In this document: piece after piece, positions 35,210-44,086 of the stretch
How positions within the stretch are numbered: position 1 is the first letter of the stretch
Layout: each line of letters starts with the position of its first letter
From: a bacterium (Candidatus Blackallbacteria) CG13_big_fil_rev_8_21_14_2_50_49_14
GTDB taxonomy: Bacteria; Cyanobacteriota; Sericytochromatia; UBA7694
Assembly: GCA_002783405.1 (NCBI GenBank)
Contig: PFGG01000041.1
Coordinates: forward strand, 1-64,000
Direction of reading: 5' to 3'
DNA: 64,000 nt
Position numbers and translations under genes: made by a program
The notes under the pieces: model-generated
Database searches by the model: none
What the model saw: only the letters and a program-made list of their open reading frames with translations
What the model was told of the DNA's origin: nothing

Positions 35210-36430
35210 ATGAAAATTCAGAAAATCTATCAAAAGGGTCTGATGGCGAGTTTGAGTGTTTTGATGGCGACAGGCATGAGTGCCTGTGGCGATTTAAGTT
35301 CCTTGGTAAACAATCCCCAGGTGCAGGCAGCTCTTAAAGATTATTTAAGTTTGACCCTGAACAAAGAAGTAGATGGAACCACTACGGCTGTGCAGGCAAA
35401 CGATATTCAATCGATTATTGCCAATGGCAAAGCCGTGAATTATTCGGTGGATGCACAAGGTCAAATCAGCTTCCAGAATCTGCCTGCAGATGCAACAGAA
35501 TTGGAGGTACAGTACAAAGATGCCCCAGCACCTGTTGTGATGCCCATTGATCCCAAACAAAAACAAAATGGGAAATTGGTGATGCGCGGCGTTTCCCGTT
35601 TTTCAAAAGGTGAAAATGGCCAACTGGCCTTTCAAGAAAATCTTTCAGGATTTGATTTTAACCGAGATGGTCAGTTTGATGAGCAGAAACCGCAGTTCGT
35701 GCAACAGGAAGGCGTCTTTATGCGCCATGATCTTGCCAATCAAGTGGTTCAACGTTTCGAACTCAAACCTGGCCAAGCACTTAACCTTCAGGCTCCTCCG
35801 AGAGAGGAATTGCGTGGCGACAGATTTTTCATGCCCCTTCCCCCCCAGAGGCCTGGACAAGATATGATGCCCAAGGTCTGTGGCATGTTTAAGGCCAAGG
35901 AAGATGGTTCGATTGATATCCCACGCCCCAATGGGGAAGCGCGTAATCTCAAAGCAGGTGAATTTGAAATCAATGCTCAAGGTGCTTTGAAAATCATCAA
36001 AACGGGAGAGCCAGATACTGGCCGAACCTTGGTGGCTCCACCTTGTGCGCGTCCCATGATGCCTCCCAATGGCTGTCAACCTGGCCCGAATGGTCAAATG
36101 CCCAGACAAATGCAGCCTGGCATGCAAGAAGAGCAGCCCATGCCCGCTGGACCTATGAATCCCATGAATATGCCCAGCATGCAGCCAGGCCAGATGCAAC
36201 CAGGTCAAATGCAGCCCGGTCAGGCAGGGCCAGCAGGGCCTTGCCCCATGCCCAGAATGCAGCCAGGCCAGATGCCGCCCGCTCCAGGGCAACCTGGAGA
36301 ACAGGCTTCTCCACCCCCTCAACCTGAACCCCAGGCTACTGCTACACCAGCACCCGAGGCCACAGCAACGCCTGAACCCGAGGCCACAGCAACGCCTGAA
36401 CCTCAGGCAACAGCAACGCCTGCTACCTAA
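35210..36430 (+). CDS. Lipoprotein with EF-hand-like loop and Met/Gln/Pro-rich tail
   Basis: This 406-residue protein has a signal peptide ending in TGMSAC, a plausible lipobox. The middle holds a loop FDFNRDGQFDEQ with acidic residues spaced as in an EF-hand or dockerin calcium site. From about residue 275 it becomes a low-complexity tail of Met, Gln, Pro and Gly repeats (such as MQPGQ) and ends in a Thr/Pro/Glu/Ala repeat. AAGGAG lies 7 bases before ATG 35210, so the ATG at 35183 is rejected. Met-rich tails can bind Cu(I) or scavenge oxidants; here that is only a suggestion. A terminator follows. Confidence 0.72.
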   Translation: MKIQKIYQKGLMASLSVLMATGMSACGDLSSLVNNPQVQAALKDYLSLTLNKEVDGTTTAVQANDIQSIIANGKAVNYSVDAQGQISFQNLPADATELEVQYKDAPAPVVMPIDPKQKQNGKLVMRGVSRFSKGENGQLAFQENLSGFDFNRDGQFDEQKPQFVQQEGVFMRHDLANQVVQRFELKPGQALNLQAPPREELRGDRFFMPLPPQRPGQDMMPKVCGMFKAKEDGSIDIPRPNGEARNLKAGEFEINAQGALKIIKTGEPDTGRTLVAPPCARPMMPPNGCQPGPNGQMPRQMQPGMQEEQPMPAGPMNPMNMPSMQPGQMQPGQMQPGQAGPAGPCPMPRMQPGQMPPAPGQPGEQASPPPQPEPQATATPAPEATATPEPEATATPEPQATATPAT

Positions 36431-36444
36431 GCCCCCATAATAAC

Positions 36445-36476
36445 AAGGCCCCTCCAATTTGGAGGGGCTTTGTTTT
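36445..36476. terminator. Intrinsic terminator between convergent genes
   Basis: AAGGCCCCTCCA (36445-36456), loop ATT, TGGAGGGGCTTT (36460-36471), then GTTTT. It serves the rightward lipoprotein gene and may also act for the leftward pckG with a weaker tail. Confidence 0.85.
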
Positions 36477-36490
36477 AATTCGGTTTCAGT

Positions 36491-38368
36491 TTAGTGGCCA
36501 ATATCCACATAACGTTCGGGCACCATTTTCCAGCGTTCAGGAGAACGCCAGAGACTGGAAAGTAAGAGTTCACGCATCAGCAGAAATTCTTTGGGCAAAC
36601 GATCATAGAGTTTGTCAAAAAGGCTTTGATGTGAAAGCACTTCTTCTTTCCAGACTTCGCGGTTCACCGACATAACTTCGTTGAAATGATCGAGGTTGAA
36701 ATTTTCAAGCCCTTCCCAATCCAAGTCTTCGTATTTTGGCATCCAGCCCAGGGGGCTTTCAATTCCATAGGCCTGCCCATTGACACGCTGAACGATCCAC
36801 TTCAGGACACGCATATTTTCGCCGAAACCTGGCCAGAGGAATTCTCCTTCAGGCCCTTTGCGGAACCAATTCACACAGAAAATGCGGGGAGGATTGGGGG
36901 TATTGCGCCCCATTTCAAGCCAATGGTTGAAATAGTCTCCCATATGGTAGCCACAGAAAGGCAGCATGGCCATGGGGTCACGCCGCACCAATCCAATCGA
37001 GGCGCCTTGAGCTGCTGCAGTGGTCTCTGAACCAATCGTGGCAGCCAGGTATACCCCAAAATTCCAATTGAAAGCTTGGTAAATCAAGGGAACGGCTGTT
37101 GCACGACGGCCACCGAAGATAAACGCGCTGATCGGAACACCTTGGGGGTTTTCCCAATCGGGATCGATCGAGGGGCATTGTGAGGCTGGGGCTGTAAAGC
37201 GGGCATTGGGGTGAGCTGCTTTTCTGCCACAATCCGGAGTCCAGGGGTTGCCTTGCCAATCGGTGAGCTCAGCTGGAATTTCATCAGACATATCTTCCCA
37301 CCAGACATCCCCATCGGGAGTCAACGCCACATTGGTAAAAATTGTATTGGATCTGATGGAGTCCATGGCATTGGGATTGGATTTATAAGAGGTTCCTGGC
37401 GCAACCCCAAAATAACCCGCTTCAGGGTTGATGGCATAAAGCCGACCGTCTTCCCCACGTTTTAACCAGGCGATATCATCGCCAATGGTAGTTACTTTCC
37501 AGCCTTTGTCGAGAAAACTTTGGGGGGGGATCAGCATGGCGAAATTGGTTTTACCGCAGGCACTGGGGAAAGCGGCTCCCACATAGGTCTTTTTACCGCT
37601 GGGGTCTTCAATGCCCATGATCAGCATATGCTCAGCGAGCCAACCTTCGTCGCGGCCCATGGCTGAGGCAATACGCAAGGCAAAGCATTTTTTGCCCAGC
37701 AAGGCATTGCCGCCATAACCACTGCCATAGCTCCAAATAGAGCGTTCTTCAGGAAAATGAACAATATATTTCTGTTCATTGTTACAAGGCCAGGTGACAT
37801 CTGCTTGGCCTTCTGCCAGGGGCATGCCCACTGAATGAAGGCAGGGCACAAATTCGCCTGATTCCCCCATCAGTTCGAAAACTTTACTGCCCATGCGGGT
37901 CATAATACGCATATTGGTGGCTACATAGGGAGAATCTGAAAGTTCAATGCCCAGTTGCGCAATATTGGAACCCAAAGGGCCCATGCTGAAGGGAATCACA
38001 TAAAGCGTGCGCCCTTTCATCGAACCTTTGAAGATTTGATGCAGAATCCCTTTCATTTCTTTGGGATCCATCCAGTTATTGGTTGGGCCTGCATCTTGTT
38101 TGCGGCGACTGCAGATAAATGTGCGATCTTCAACGCGGGCGACATCCCCTGGGTCAGAGAAGGCAAGATAACTGTTGGGGCGTTTTTCAGGGCTTAGCCG
38201 TTTGAAAGTTCCCTTATCCACCATGAGTTGACATAGGTTGTCGTATTCTTCCTGTGAGCCATCGCACCAGTGAATGGCGTTGGGTTCACAGAGCTTGACC
38301 ACTTCTTGAATCCAGGCCAGGGCCTCTGTATTGCGGACATAATCCGGAGCGTTTAATTCTATCGACAT
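36491..38368 (-). CDS. pckG: Phosphoenolpyruvate carboxykinase (GTP)
   Basis: This 625-residue enzyme interconverts oxaloacetate and PEP with GTP/GDP at the entry to gluconeogenesis. The kinase loop [12 protein letters not shown] (about residues 265-276, with the reactive Cys) and the GTP-family blocks [14 protein letters not shown] and FIFGGRR are present. Length is typical of the GTP class and unlike the ATP enzyme (about 540). GAGAGGAAGG lies 8 bases before ATG 38368. Together with beta-oxidation genes nearby it fits growth on fatty or organic acids. A run of eight C in mRNA sense (37522-37529) lies next to the kinase loop. Confidence 0.96.
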   Translation of the reverse strand: MSIELNAPDYVRNTEALAWIQEVVKLCEPNAIHWCDGSQEEYDNLCQLMVDKGTFKRLSPEKRPNSYLAFSDPGDVARVEDRTFICSRRKQDAGPTNNWMDPKEMKGILHQIFKGSMKGRTLYVIPFSMGPLGSNIAQLGIELSDSPYVATNMRIMTRMGSKVFELMGESGEFVPCLHSVGMPLAEGQADVTWPCNNEQKYIVHFPEERSIWSYGSGYGGNALLGKKCFALRIASAMGRDEGWLAEHMLIMGIEDPSGKKTYVGAAFPSACGKTNFAMLIPPQSFLDKGWKVTTIGDDIAWLKRGEDGRLYAINPEAGYFGVAPGTSYKSNPNAMDSIRSNTIFTNVALTPDGDVWWEDMSDEIPAELTDWQGNPWTPDCGRKAAHPNARFTAPASQCPSIDPDWENPQGVPISAFIFGGRRATAVPLIYQAFNWNFGVYLAATIGSETTAAAQGASIGLVRRDPMAMLPFCGYHMGDYFNHWLEMGRNTPNPPRIFCVNWFRKGPEGEFLWPGFGENMRVLKWIVQRVNGQAYGIESPLGWMPKYEDLDWEGLENFNLDHFNEVMSVNREVWKEEVLSHQSLFDKLYDRLPKEFLLMRELLLSSLWRSPERWKMVPERYVDIGH

Positions 38369-38443
38369 TTATAAGACCTTCCTCTCAAATGTTGGGGGTT
38401 GGTTTTCGATCGCTTGATCTTCCAACCCTTGCATAGCTAAAAC

Positions 38444-39118
38444 TTATTCAAACCAGGACACATAGTCTGCCAAAGGCAGACGCGGGGGAATATAGCGATT
38501 GACTAAAGCCTCAGGATCAGGATACCCCACTGCCATGCCACAGACGAGTAGGCGATCCTCAAGTTTTAAAAATTTTCGAATGGTTTGACTATAGGACGTC
38601 AGGCTGAACTGTGGGCAAGAAGCCAAATCGTAGGCTACAAGGCCCAGCATGATATTTTGCATAAAAAAGCCGAGATCCAGAAAATTACCCCGTTCAGCCC
38701 CTGTTGGTAAATGAAAAATCATTTGAACGGGGGCGTTAAAAAAAGTTAGGTTTTCACGGTTATGGGCTTTGCGTTTGGTGCGATCCTGACGATCAATCCC
38801 TTTCAGTTCAAACAAGCCATAGCCGCATTCCCGGGCGCGCTGCATAAAAGCTTCGCGCAGAGGTTCTTCATGGTACTGATAATCAGAGGGTTCAGATTCA
38901 TTGGCATCAAATTTTTGACAGAGCAATTCAGACAATTGATCACGTGCTTTGCCCATTACCACCGAAACACCCCAGGGTTGGGTATTTTTAGAGGAGGGAG
39001 CCTCAGCCGCTGCGCTTAAAATCTTTTCGAGAAGTTCACGGGGCACAGGCTTTGGCAGATAGGCCCGCTTGCTGTGACGGGATTGAATCAAGTGCAAAAA
39101 AGTTTCGGGATCTTGCAT
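38444..39118 (-). CDS. Nitroreductase-family FMN oxidoreductase
   Basis: This 224-residue nitroreductase-like flavoprotein opens with the FMN-binding SRHSKRAYLPKPV block, followed by AAAEAPSSKNTQPW. A C-terminal VCGMAVGYPDPEALVN block completes the fold. NAD(P)H-dependent reduction of quinones or nitro compounds is the usual in vitro activity; the physiological substrate is unknown. AAAGGA precedes ATG 39118. It stands 75 bases upstream of pckG on the same strand and may be co-transcribed with it. Confidence 0.9.
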   Translation of the reverse strand: MQDPETFLHLIQSRHSKRAYLPKPVPRELLEKILSAAAEAPSSKNTQPWGVSVVMGKARDQLSELLCQKFDANESEPSDYQYHEEPLREAFMQRARECGYGLFELKGIDRQDRTKRKAHNRENLTFFNAPVQMIFHLPTGAERGNFLDLGFFMQNIMLGLVAYDLASCPQFSLTSYSQTIRKFLKLEDRLLVCGMAVGYPDPEALVNRYIPPRLPLADYVSWFE

Positions 39119-39244
39119 GCGTATCCTTTCAAGAACATGAATATCATCTTACCGTAAAGAGCAGCTTACCACCTTGACGAGGATCAGGCTGGATACTTGA
39201 CCTGGATCAGTTTGGCTTTGATTTCTTTGCTGGCAAGGGAGACG

Positions 39245-39250
39245 TATAAT
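39245..39250 (+). promoter_or_regulatory. Promoter (-10) of the zinc-ribbon/hydantoinase operon
   Basis: A perfect TATAAT at 39245-39250 lies 17 bases after a poor -35 (TTTCTT, 39222-39227) and 29 bases before ATG 39280. Confidence 0.5.
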
Positions 39251-39279
39251 AAGATATCAGCTGAAAAGGAAAATCCACC

Positions 39280-39999
39280 ATGTTGTGTCCTGCCTGTCAA
39301 GAAACCCTCTGCGAAATTTCAGTGCCACCTGTCAAAGTAGATGTCTGTTTGATGGGCTGCAAAGGCATCTGGTTTGACCGTGGGGAACTTGAAAAAGTTC
39401 TCAAAAATACCCCTGAGGCCGATCAATTAATGAATGCCACAGGTTGGGAAGTAAAAAATCCAGAAGCAGGTCAAGCCAGATCCTGTCCACATTGTGTAGA
39501 TATTTCCTTAAAAACATTTAAATGGGGCAGTCAATACCCGGTTGAATTGGATGTTTGTCCTGGCTGTGGGGGGTACTGGCTGGATGCCGGCGAGCTGCTG
39601 CTGGTGGCTGAAAATTTAAAGCAGGGTGAAAAACTTCCCCAGGTCAAACCTGTTTTAAAACCGGGTGTCTCCTTGGAGCAGGGAGAGCCCAGTGTTTCAG
39701 ATATTCTTGCCTGGGAGGTGGCTGCTGAGGCCGTAGAAACAGCGATTTGGTTTGCTCCAGAAATCATGGATGCAGGTGTGGCGGTAGCAGAAGCTTTACC
39801 GGGGGCCGGCGAAGCCCTTTTAAGTGCCCCCGGTGCCTTGATCGAAGGGGCTGGGGTGGCTGCTGAAACTGTTGGCGCACTTGCTGAAGGTATGGCTGAA
39901 GGGGTCGGTGCGATGGCAGAAGGTGTGGGCGCAGTGGCCGAGGGCATGGGAGACCTTGTCGGGGCTGTGTTTGAATTTTTAGGTGGCTTATTCAATTAA
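39280..39999 (+). CDS. Double zinc-ribbon (zf-TFIIB-like) protein with glycine-zipper tail
   Basis: This 239-residue protein has two TFIIB-like zinc ribbons. The first has CPAC at residues 3-6 and C23/C27, followed by GIWFDRGEL. The second has CPHC and CPGCGGYWLDAGEL at about residues 70-110. The C-terminal half (about 140-239) is hydrophobic, with alternating Gly/Ala/Val repeats (VGALAEGMAEGVGAMAEGVG) that could form amphipathic or membrane-associated helices. The stop codon is directly followed by the ATG of hyuA, so the two are tightly linked. The role is unknown. Confidence 0.75.
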   Translation: MLCPACQETLCEISVPPVKVDVCLMGCKGIWFDRGELEKVLKNTPEADQLMNATGWEVKNPEAGQARSCPHCVDISLKTFKWGSQYPVELDVCPGCGGYWLDAGELLLVAENLKQGEKLPQVKPVLKPGVSLEQGEPSVSDILAWEVAAEAVETAIWFAPEIMDAGVAVAEALPGAGEALLSAPGALIEGAGVAAETVGALAEGMAEGVGAMAEGVGAVAEGMGDLVGAVFEFLGGLFN

Positions 40000-41952
40000 A
40001 TGTTTGCAGGGATTGATACCGGGGGAACCTTTACGGATTGTGTCTATTTGCAAGCTGGAAAACTGCTCGTTGAGAAACTGCTTTCAACCCCTGAAAATCC
40101 CGCCCAGGCCGTTTTAGCAGGGCTTTCACGCTTTCCTTCTCAACCACAGGCTTTGATTCATGGCACGACAGTGGCGACCAATGCGCTCTTGGAGCGGAAA
40201 TTAGCCCGAACGGCATTGCTGGTGAGTGCAGGATTTAAAGATATTTTGCAGATCGGGCGGCAAAACCGGCCTGAACTCTATGCGCTGCATACAGAGCCTG
40301 TGGGGGCCTTGATACCTCGCGAGGATTGTTTTGAGGTCAGTGAACGGATAGGTTCTCAAGGAGAAATTCTAGAGCCTTTAACTGAGGAGAGTGTGGCGCG
40401 TTTATTGCAGGGCTTGCCCTCTGAAATTGAATCCGTCGCCATTTGTCTTTTGTTCAGTTATCGCAACCCAGAACATGAAGAGATGCTTTTGCGTGCTCTG
40501 CAAAACAGATCGTGGAGTATTTCGCTTTCCAGTCAAATTCTACCGGAATACCGTGAAGTTGAGCGCTTTTCAACCACCGTCGCCAATGCTGCATTGCAAC
40601 CCGTGATGCAGCGGTATATGTTGGCCTTAAAACAAGGACTTTTGGAACTCCCCTGTCGTTTGGTGCAATCCAATGGCGGCAGTATTGCCCTTGAAGAAGT
40701 GGCTGAACAACCTGTTCGCTGTGTTTTATCGGGGCCTGCAGGGGGTGTTTTGGGGGCTTGGGAAGTGGGGCAACAGTTGGGTAAGCTACGCCTGCTGAGT
40801 TTGGATATGGGGGGAACTTCTACCGATGTCTCCCTGATCAATGAAAGCTTGCCTCTGCAAACCGAAACGCAGATCAGTGGAATTCCCCTGAAAGTTCCCA
40901 TGTTGGCGATTCATACGGTGGGAGCAGGGGGCGGATCGATACTCCGCTATGATGCGGGGGGCGCCTTGCGTGTGGGCCCTGAAAGTGCCGGGGCGGATCC
41001 CGGGCCGCTCTGTTATGGCAAAGGCCAGGATCTGACAGTCACAGATGCCCAGGTTTTTTTAGGACGCATCCCAGAGGGGATTCAACTGGGCGGGAACTTG
41101 AGCTTGAAACCCCAAGGGCTTGAGCGGGCCTTTACTGAGCTGGGAAAGGCGATTGGTTTGACTGCGGAAAAGGTTGCCTTGGGCGCTTTGGCGGTTGCCA
41201 ATGCGCGAATGGAACGTGCCCTGCGGGTGGTCTCCGTTGAAAAAGGTGAAAACCCTGCCGATTATCTGCTTTTTTGTTTTGGCGGAGCTGGGGGCTTGCA
41301 CGCCTGTGAATTGGCGCGTAGTTTAGGTATTAAGCAAATCTTGATTCCAGCTTATGCTGGGGTTTTCTCAGCTTGGGGCATGCTCTTTGCGCCTGAAATC
41401 CGTGATTTTTCGCTGACGGTTTTGGGAGAGTGTAAAGGGGGCGATTATCAGGCTGTTCGAGCCGCTTTTCAACGCCTTGAACTCAGGGCTCAAAAGGCTT
41501 TTAAGACTTCTTTGGAGTGTTTGGATTGTGTTTATCAAGTGGATTTGCGTTATCCCGGACAATCCTATGAGCTAACCGTTGCCTGGGGGCCCCATGCCGA
41601 AACCGATTTTCATGAGAAGCATGCGCAGCTTCATCATTTTTCACGACCAGAATCTTCGCCTGAATGGGTGACCCTGCGTTTACGGGTGACCCGTCCCGGT
41701 CAAAAACCTTTGATTTCTGCTCCGATTTTACCTCAAACCAGTCTTTCAGAGGCTTTGCTGTTTTCTCGAACCGTTGGCTTTGATTCAGGACGTTTAGAAA
41801 CAGCTTTTTATCAGCGTGCCGCTTTGCCCGCAGAAACCTTGATTCAGGGCCCCGCTGTGATCCTTGAAGAAACTTCAACTTCGCTTGTTTTGCCTGGGTT
41901 TGAGGCCTGGTTGGATGGCTGGGGGCATTTGTGGATTCAGGAGCAAGCATGA
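40000..41952 (+). CDS. hyuA: Hydantoinase/oxoprolinase subunit A (HyuA family)
   Basis: This 650-residue protein belongs to the ATP-dependent N-methylhydantoinase A / 5-oxoprolinase A family, which opens five-membered cyclic amides. The actin-like nucleotide-binding N-terminus (GIDTGGTFTDCV), the LLSLDMGGTSTDVSL block and HTVGAGGGSI are intact. Length fits the stand-alone A subunit. Its start abuts the upstream stop codon, and hyuB starts inside its own stop (ATGA). The true substrate (hydantoin, 5-oxoproline or another lactam) is not decided by sequence. No transporter or amidase is adjacent. Confidence 0.88.
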   Translation: MFAGIDTGGTFTDCVYLQAGKLLVEKLLSTPENPAQAVLAGLSRFPSQPQALIHGTTVATNALLERKLARTALLVSAGFKDILQIGRQNRPELYALHTEPVGALIPREDCFEVSERIGSQGEILEPLTEESVARLLQGLPSEIESVAICLLFSYRNPEHEEMLLRALQNRSWSISLSSQILPEYREVERFSTTVANAALQPVMQRYMLALKQGLLELPCRLVQSNGGSIALEEVAEQPVRCVLSGPAGGVLGAWEVGQQLGKLRLLSLDMGGTSTDVSLINESLPLQTETQISGIPLKVPMLAIHTVGAGGGSILRYDAGGALRVGPESAGADPGPLCYGKGQDLTVTDAQVFLGRIPEGIQLGGNLSLKPQGLERAFTELGKAIGLTAEKVALGALAVANARMERALRVVSVEKGENPADYLLFCFGGAGGLHACELARSLGIKQILIPAYAGVFSAWGMLFAPEIRDFSLTVLGECKGGDYQAVRAAFQRLELRAQKAFKTSLECLDCVYQVDLRYPGQSYELTVAWGPHAETDFHEKHAQLHHFSRPESSPEWVTLRLRVTRPGQKPLISAPILPQTSLSEALLFSRTVGFDSGRLETAFYQRAALPAETLIQGPAVILEETSTSLVLPGFEAWLDGWGHLWIQEQA

Positions 41953-43514
41953 AAACAGATCCGATTCAACTTGAAATTTATAAGCACCGTTTTCGTGCCA
42001 TTGCTGAAGAAATGGGAGCTGCACTGTGTCGCAGTGCCTACAGCTCCAATATCAAGGAGCGAAGAGATTTTTCCTGTGCGATTTTTGATGCACAAGGCCA
42101 ATTGCTGGCTCAGGCTGAGCATTTGCCCGTACATTTGGGTTCCATGCCGCTTTCTGTTCAGGCCGCGATTCAAGCGCTTCAATTTGAACCGGGAGACAGT
42201 GTCTTGCTCAATGACCCTTTTGCTGGCGGAACGCATCTTCCCGATATCACGATGGTGGAGGGGGTCTTTCTACCTGGTGAGCCAAAGCCACGCTTTTATG
42301 TGGCCAATCGTGCCCACCATGCCGATGTGGGTGGCATGACCCCTGGTTCTATGCCGCTTTCACGCGAAATCTTTCAGGAGGGCTTGAGAATTCCGCCTTT
42401 GAAATGGCGCAAGAAAGCTCAGATCGACTCAGATTTATTGGCTTTGATTCTCAACAATGTTCGCACTCCGCTTGAAAGAGAAGGCGATTTGCTGGCCCAA
42501 AATGCGGCCAATCAAATTGCGATTGAACGCCTAAAAACGCTCTGTCTTTCGCAGAGTACGGAGCAGGTGGCTTCAATGGGAAAAGCCCTTCAAGCTTATG
42601 CCTCGCGTATGATGCGCGCCGTGATTGCAAAGATTCCCGATGGGGTCTATGCCTTTCAAGATGCCTTAGAAGACGATGGTTATCAGCAGGAGCCTTTGTG
42701 GATCAAACTTCAACTTGAAATTCGGGGGGAGCAGGCCCTTGTGGATTTCAGCGGTACCTCTGCGCAGACACGGGGCTGCATCAACACCATTTTGGCAGTG
42801 ACCCTCTCCAGTGTATTTTATGTTTTTCGGTGTTTATTGGACAACGAAGTGCCTTCTAACAGTGGGTGTCTTGAGCCGATTCAGGTGATTGCGCCAGAAG
42901 GCAGTTTGGTCAATGCCTGCTTTCCTTCGGCTGTGGTGGGCGGCAATGTCGAAACCTCGCAAAGGTTGGTAGATGTTCTATTGGGGGCCTTGGCCCAGGC
43001 GCTTCCAGATAAAATTCCTGCGGCCAGTCAGGGCACCATGAACAACTTAAGTTTGGGTGGAATTTATCAGGGCCAACCCTTTGCCTATTATGAAACCATC
43101 GGGGGGGGCATGGGCGCCAGTCCTTTTGGAGCTGGTGCATCCGCTATTCACAGCCATATGACCAATACCCTGAACACCCCCATTGAAGCCCTGGAGCTGA
43201 GCTATCCTTTGCGGGTCAGGCGGTATGCCTTGCGTGAGGGTTCGGGGGGTATTGGGCTATTTCCTGGGGGAGAGGGGCTGATTCGTGAAATGGAAATCTT
43301 ATCTGATTGTGAGCTGACTTTACTGACAGAACGCCGCAAACTTCAACCCTATGGGCTGCAGGGCGGGAGTTCTGGTGCCAAAGGGAAAAATAGTCTGCAA
43401 CGCGGGCCGCAAGAAATTGAATTGCCAGGTAAGGTTCAAATTTCGCTGCAAAGCGGTGACCGCCTCCGAATTGAAACACCCGGAGGCGGTGGTTGGGGTT
43501 TAAAACCTGAATAG
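41949..43514 (+). CDS. hyuB: Hydantoinase/oxoprolinase subunit B (HyuB family)
   Basis: This 521-residue partner of HyuA carries the family block SSNIKERRDFSCAIFD near the N-terminus, LNDPFAGGTHLPDI in the first third and the Gly-rich C-terminal end (PGGGGWG). The frame opens at 41931, but AGGAG and the ATGA overlap point to ATG 41949. HyuA and HyuB together should form one ATP-dependent enzyme. A run of eight G (43101-43108) is inside the gene. It ends 4 bases before the convergent cytochrome gene, with no terminator between. Confidence 0.88.
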   Translation: MKTDPIQLEIYKHRFRAIAEEMGAALCRSAYSSNIKERRDFSCAIFDAQGQLLAQAEHLPVHLGSMPLSVQAAIQALQFEPGDSVLLNDPFAGGTHLPDITMVEGVFLPGEPKPRFYVANRAHHADVGGMTPGSMPLSREIFQEGLRIPPLKWRKKAQIDSDLLALILNNVRTPLEREGDLLAQNAANQIAIERLKTLCLSQSTEQVASMGKALQAYASRMMRAVIAKIPDGVYAFQDALEDDGYQQEPLWIKLQLEIRGEQALVDFSGTSAQTRGCINTILAVTLSSVFYVFRCLLDNEVPSNSGCLEPIQVIAPEGSLVNACFPSAVVGGNVETSQRLVDVLLGALAQALPDKIPAASQGTMNNLSLGGIYQGQPFAYYETIGGGMGASPFGAGASAIHSHMTNTLNTPIEALELSYPLRVRRYALREGSGGIGLFPGGEGLIREMEILSDCELTLLTERRKLQPYGLQGGSSGAKGKNSLQRGPQEIELPGKVQISLQSGDRLRIETPGGGGWGLKPE

Positions 43515-43518
43515 GGGC

Positions 43519-44055
43519 TTAGGGCTGTTCCTGCCCGCTGCCAATGCTCCAGGCCCCTGTTTTGGGATCCAATTTATGACAGTGGGTACAGGTGCCCCCA
43601 TAGTTGCTGATAAAATGATTGTCTTTTCCTCCCACCAAATGGATGGCGTGAATCATTTTTCTGAATTCAGGCACCCTTTGGGGGGTACTGGTTTGGGTAC
43701 TGTGACACATCAGACAGTCATTGGGAATTGTTTTAATCAAATGTGAAACATCGGGGTGTTTGCCCTCAAGCTTGATACCTGCAGGCATGGTTCCCTGTGC
43801 TTTTGCCAGAATTTTTTCATCAGCTGCTTTTTGCCAGCCCTTTAAAACCACAGTTAAACGTGCATCAAATTTCATTTCAGGGTAATTTTTATGGCAATCT
43901 ACACAGGCCGAAGGTTTTTGATCGGGGGCTGTGATCCCAGGAATTTGAGGCAAGGGTTTTTCTTCATGGCCTGCGGCCAGGGTTTTGGGCATTCCCAGGG
44001 AAACAAGCCCTGAAATTCCAAACGCCAGAACAGTAAAAAGTAAGGTTTTACGCAT
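43519..44055 (-). CDS. Periplasmic tri-haem cytochrome c-like protein
   Basis: This 178-residue protein has a signal peptide (about residues 1-28) and three CxxCH haem-binding motifs: CVDCH at 51-55, CLMCH at 114-118 and CTHCH at 156-160. Extra histidines (H100, H105, H136, H139) could supply distal ligands. It is likely a periplasmic electron carrier related to NapB/NrfH-like or class III multihaem proteins, but I cannot assign a pathway. GGAGG lies 6 bases before ATG 44055. It follows the TPR gene by 31 bases on the same strand. Confidence 0.82.
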   Translation of the reverse strand: MRKTLLFTVLAFGISGLVSLGMPKTLAAGHEEKPLPQIPGITAPDQKPSACVDCHKNYPEMKFDARLTVVLKGWQKAADEKILAKAQGTMPAGIKLEGKHPDVSHLIKTIPNDCLMCHSTQTSTPQRVPEFRKMIHAIHLVGGKDNHFISNYGGTCTHCHKLDPKTGAWSIGSGQEQP

Positions 44056-44086
44056 TCAATTCCTCCGATAGTTTTGATGATTTTGC

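Noticed and set aside
35645-36457. A 270-residue antisense frame opposite the Met-rich lipoprotein
   Set aside because: It arises from low-complexity codons of the tail and has no recognisable protein features.
39531-39995. A 154-residue Pro/Ala/Ser-rich antisense frame
   Set aside because: It is the complement of the Gly/Ala-rich tail of the zinc-ribbon protein.
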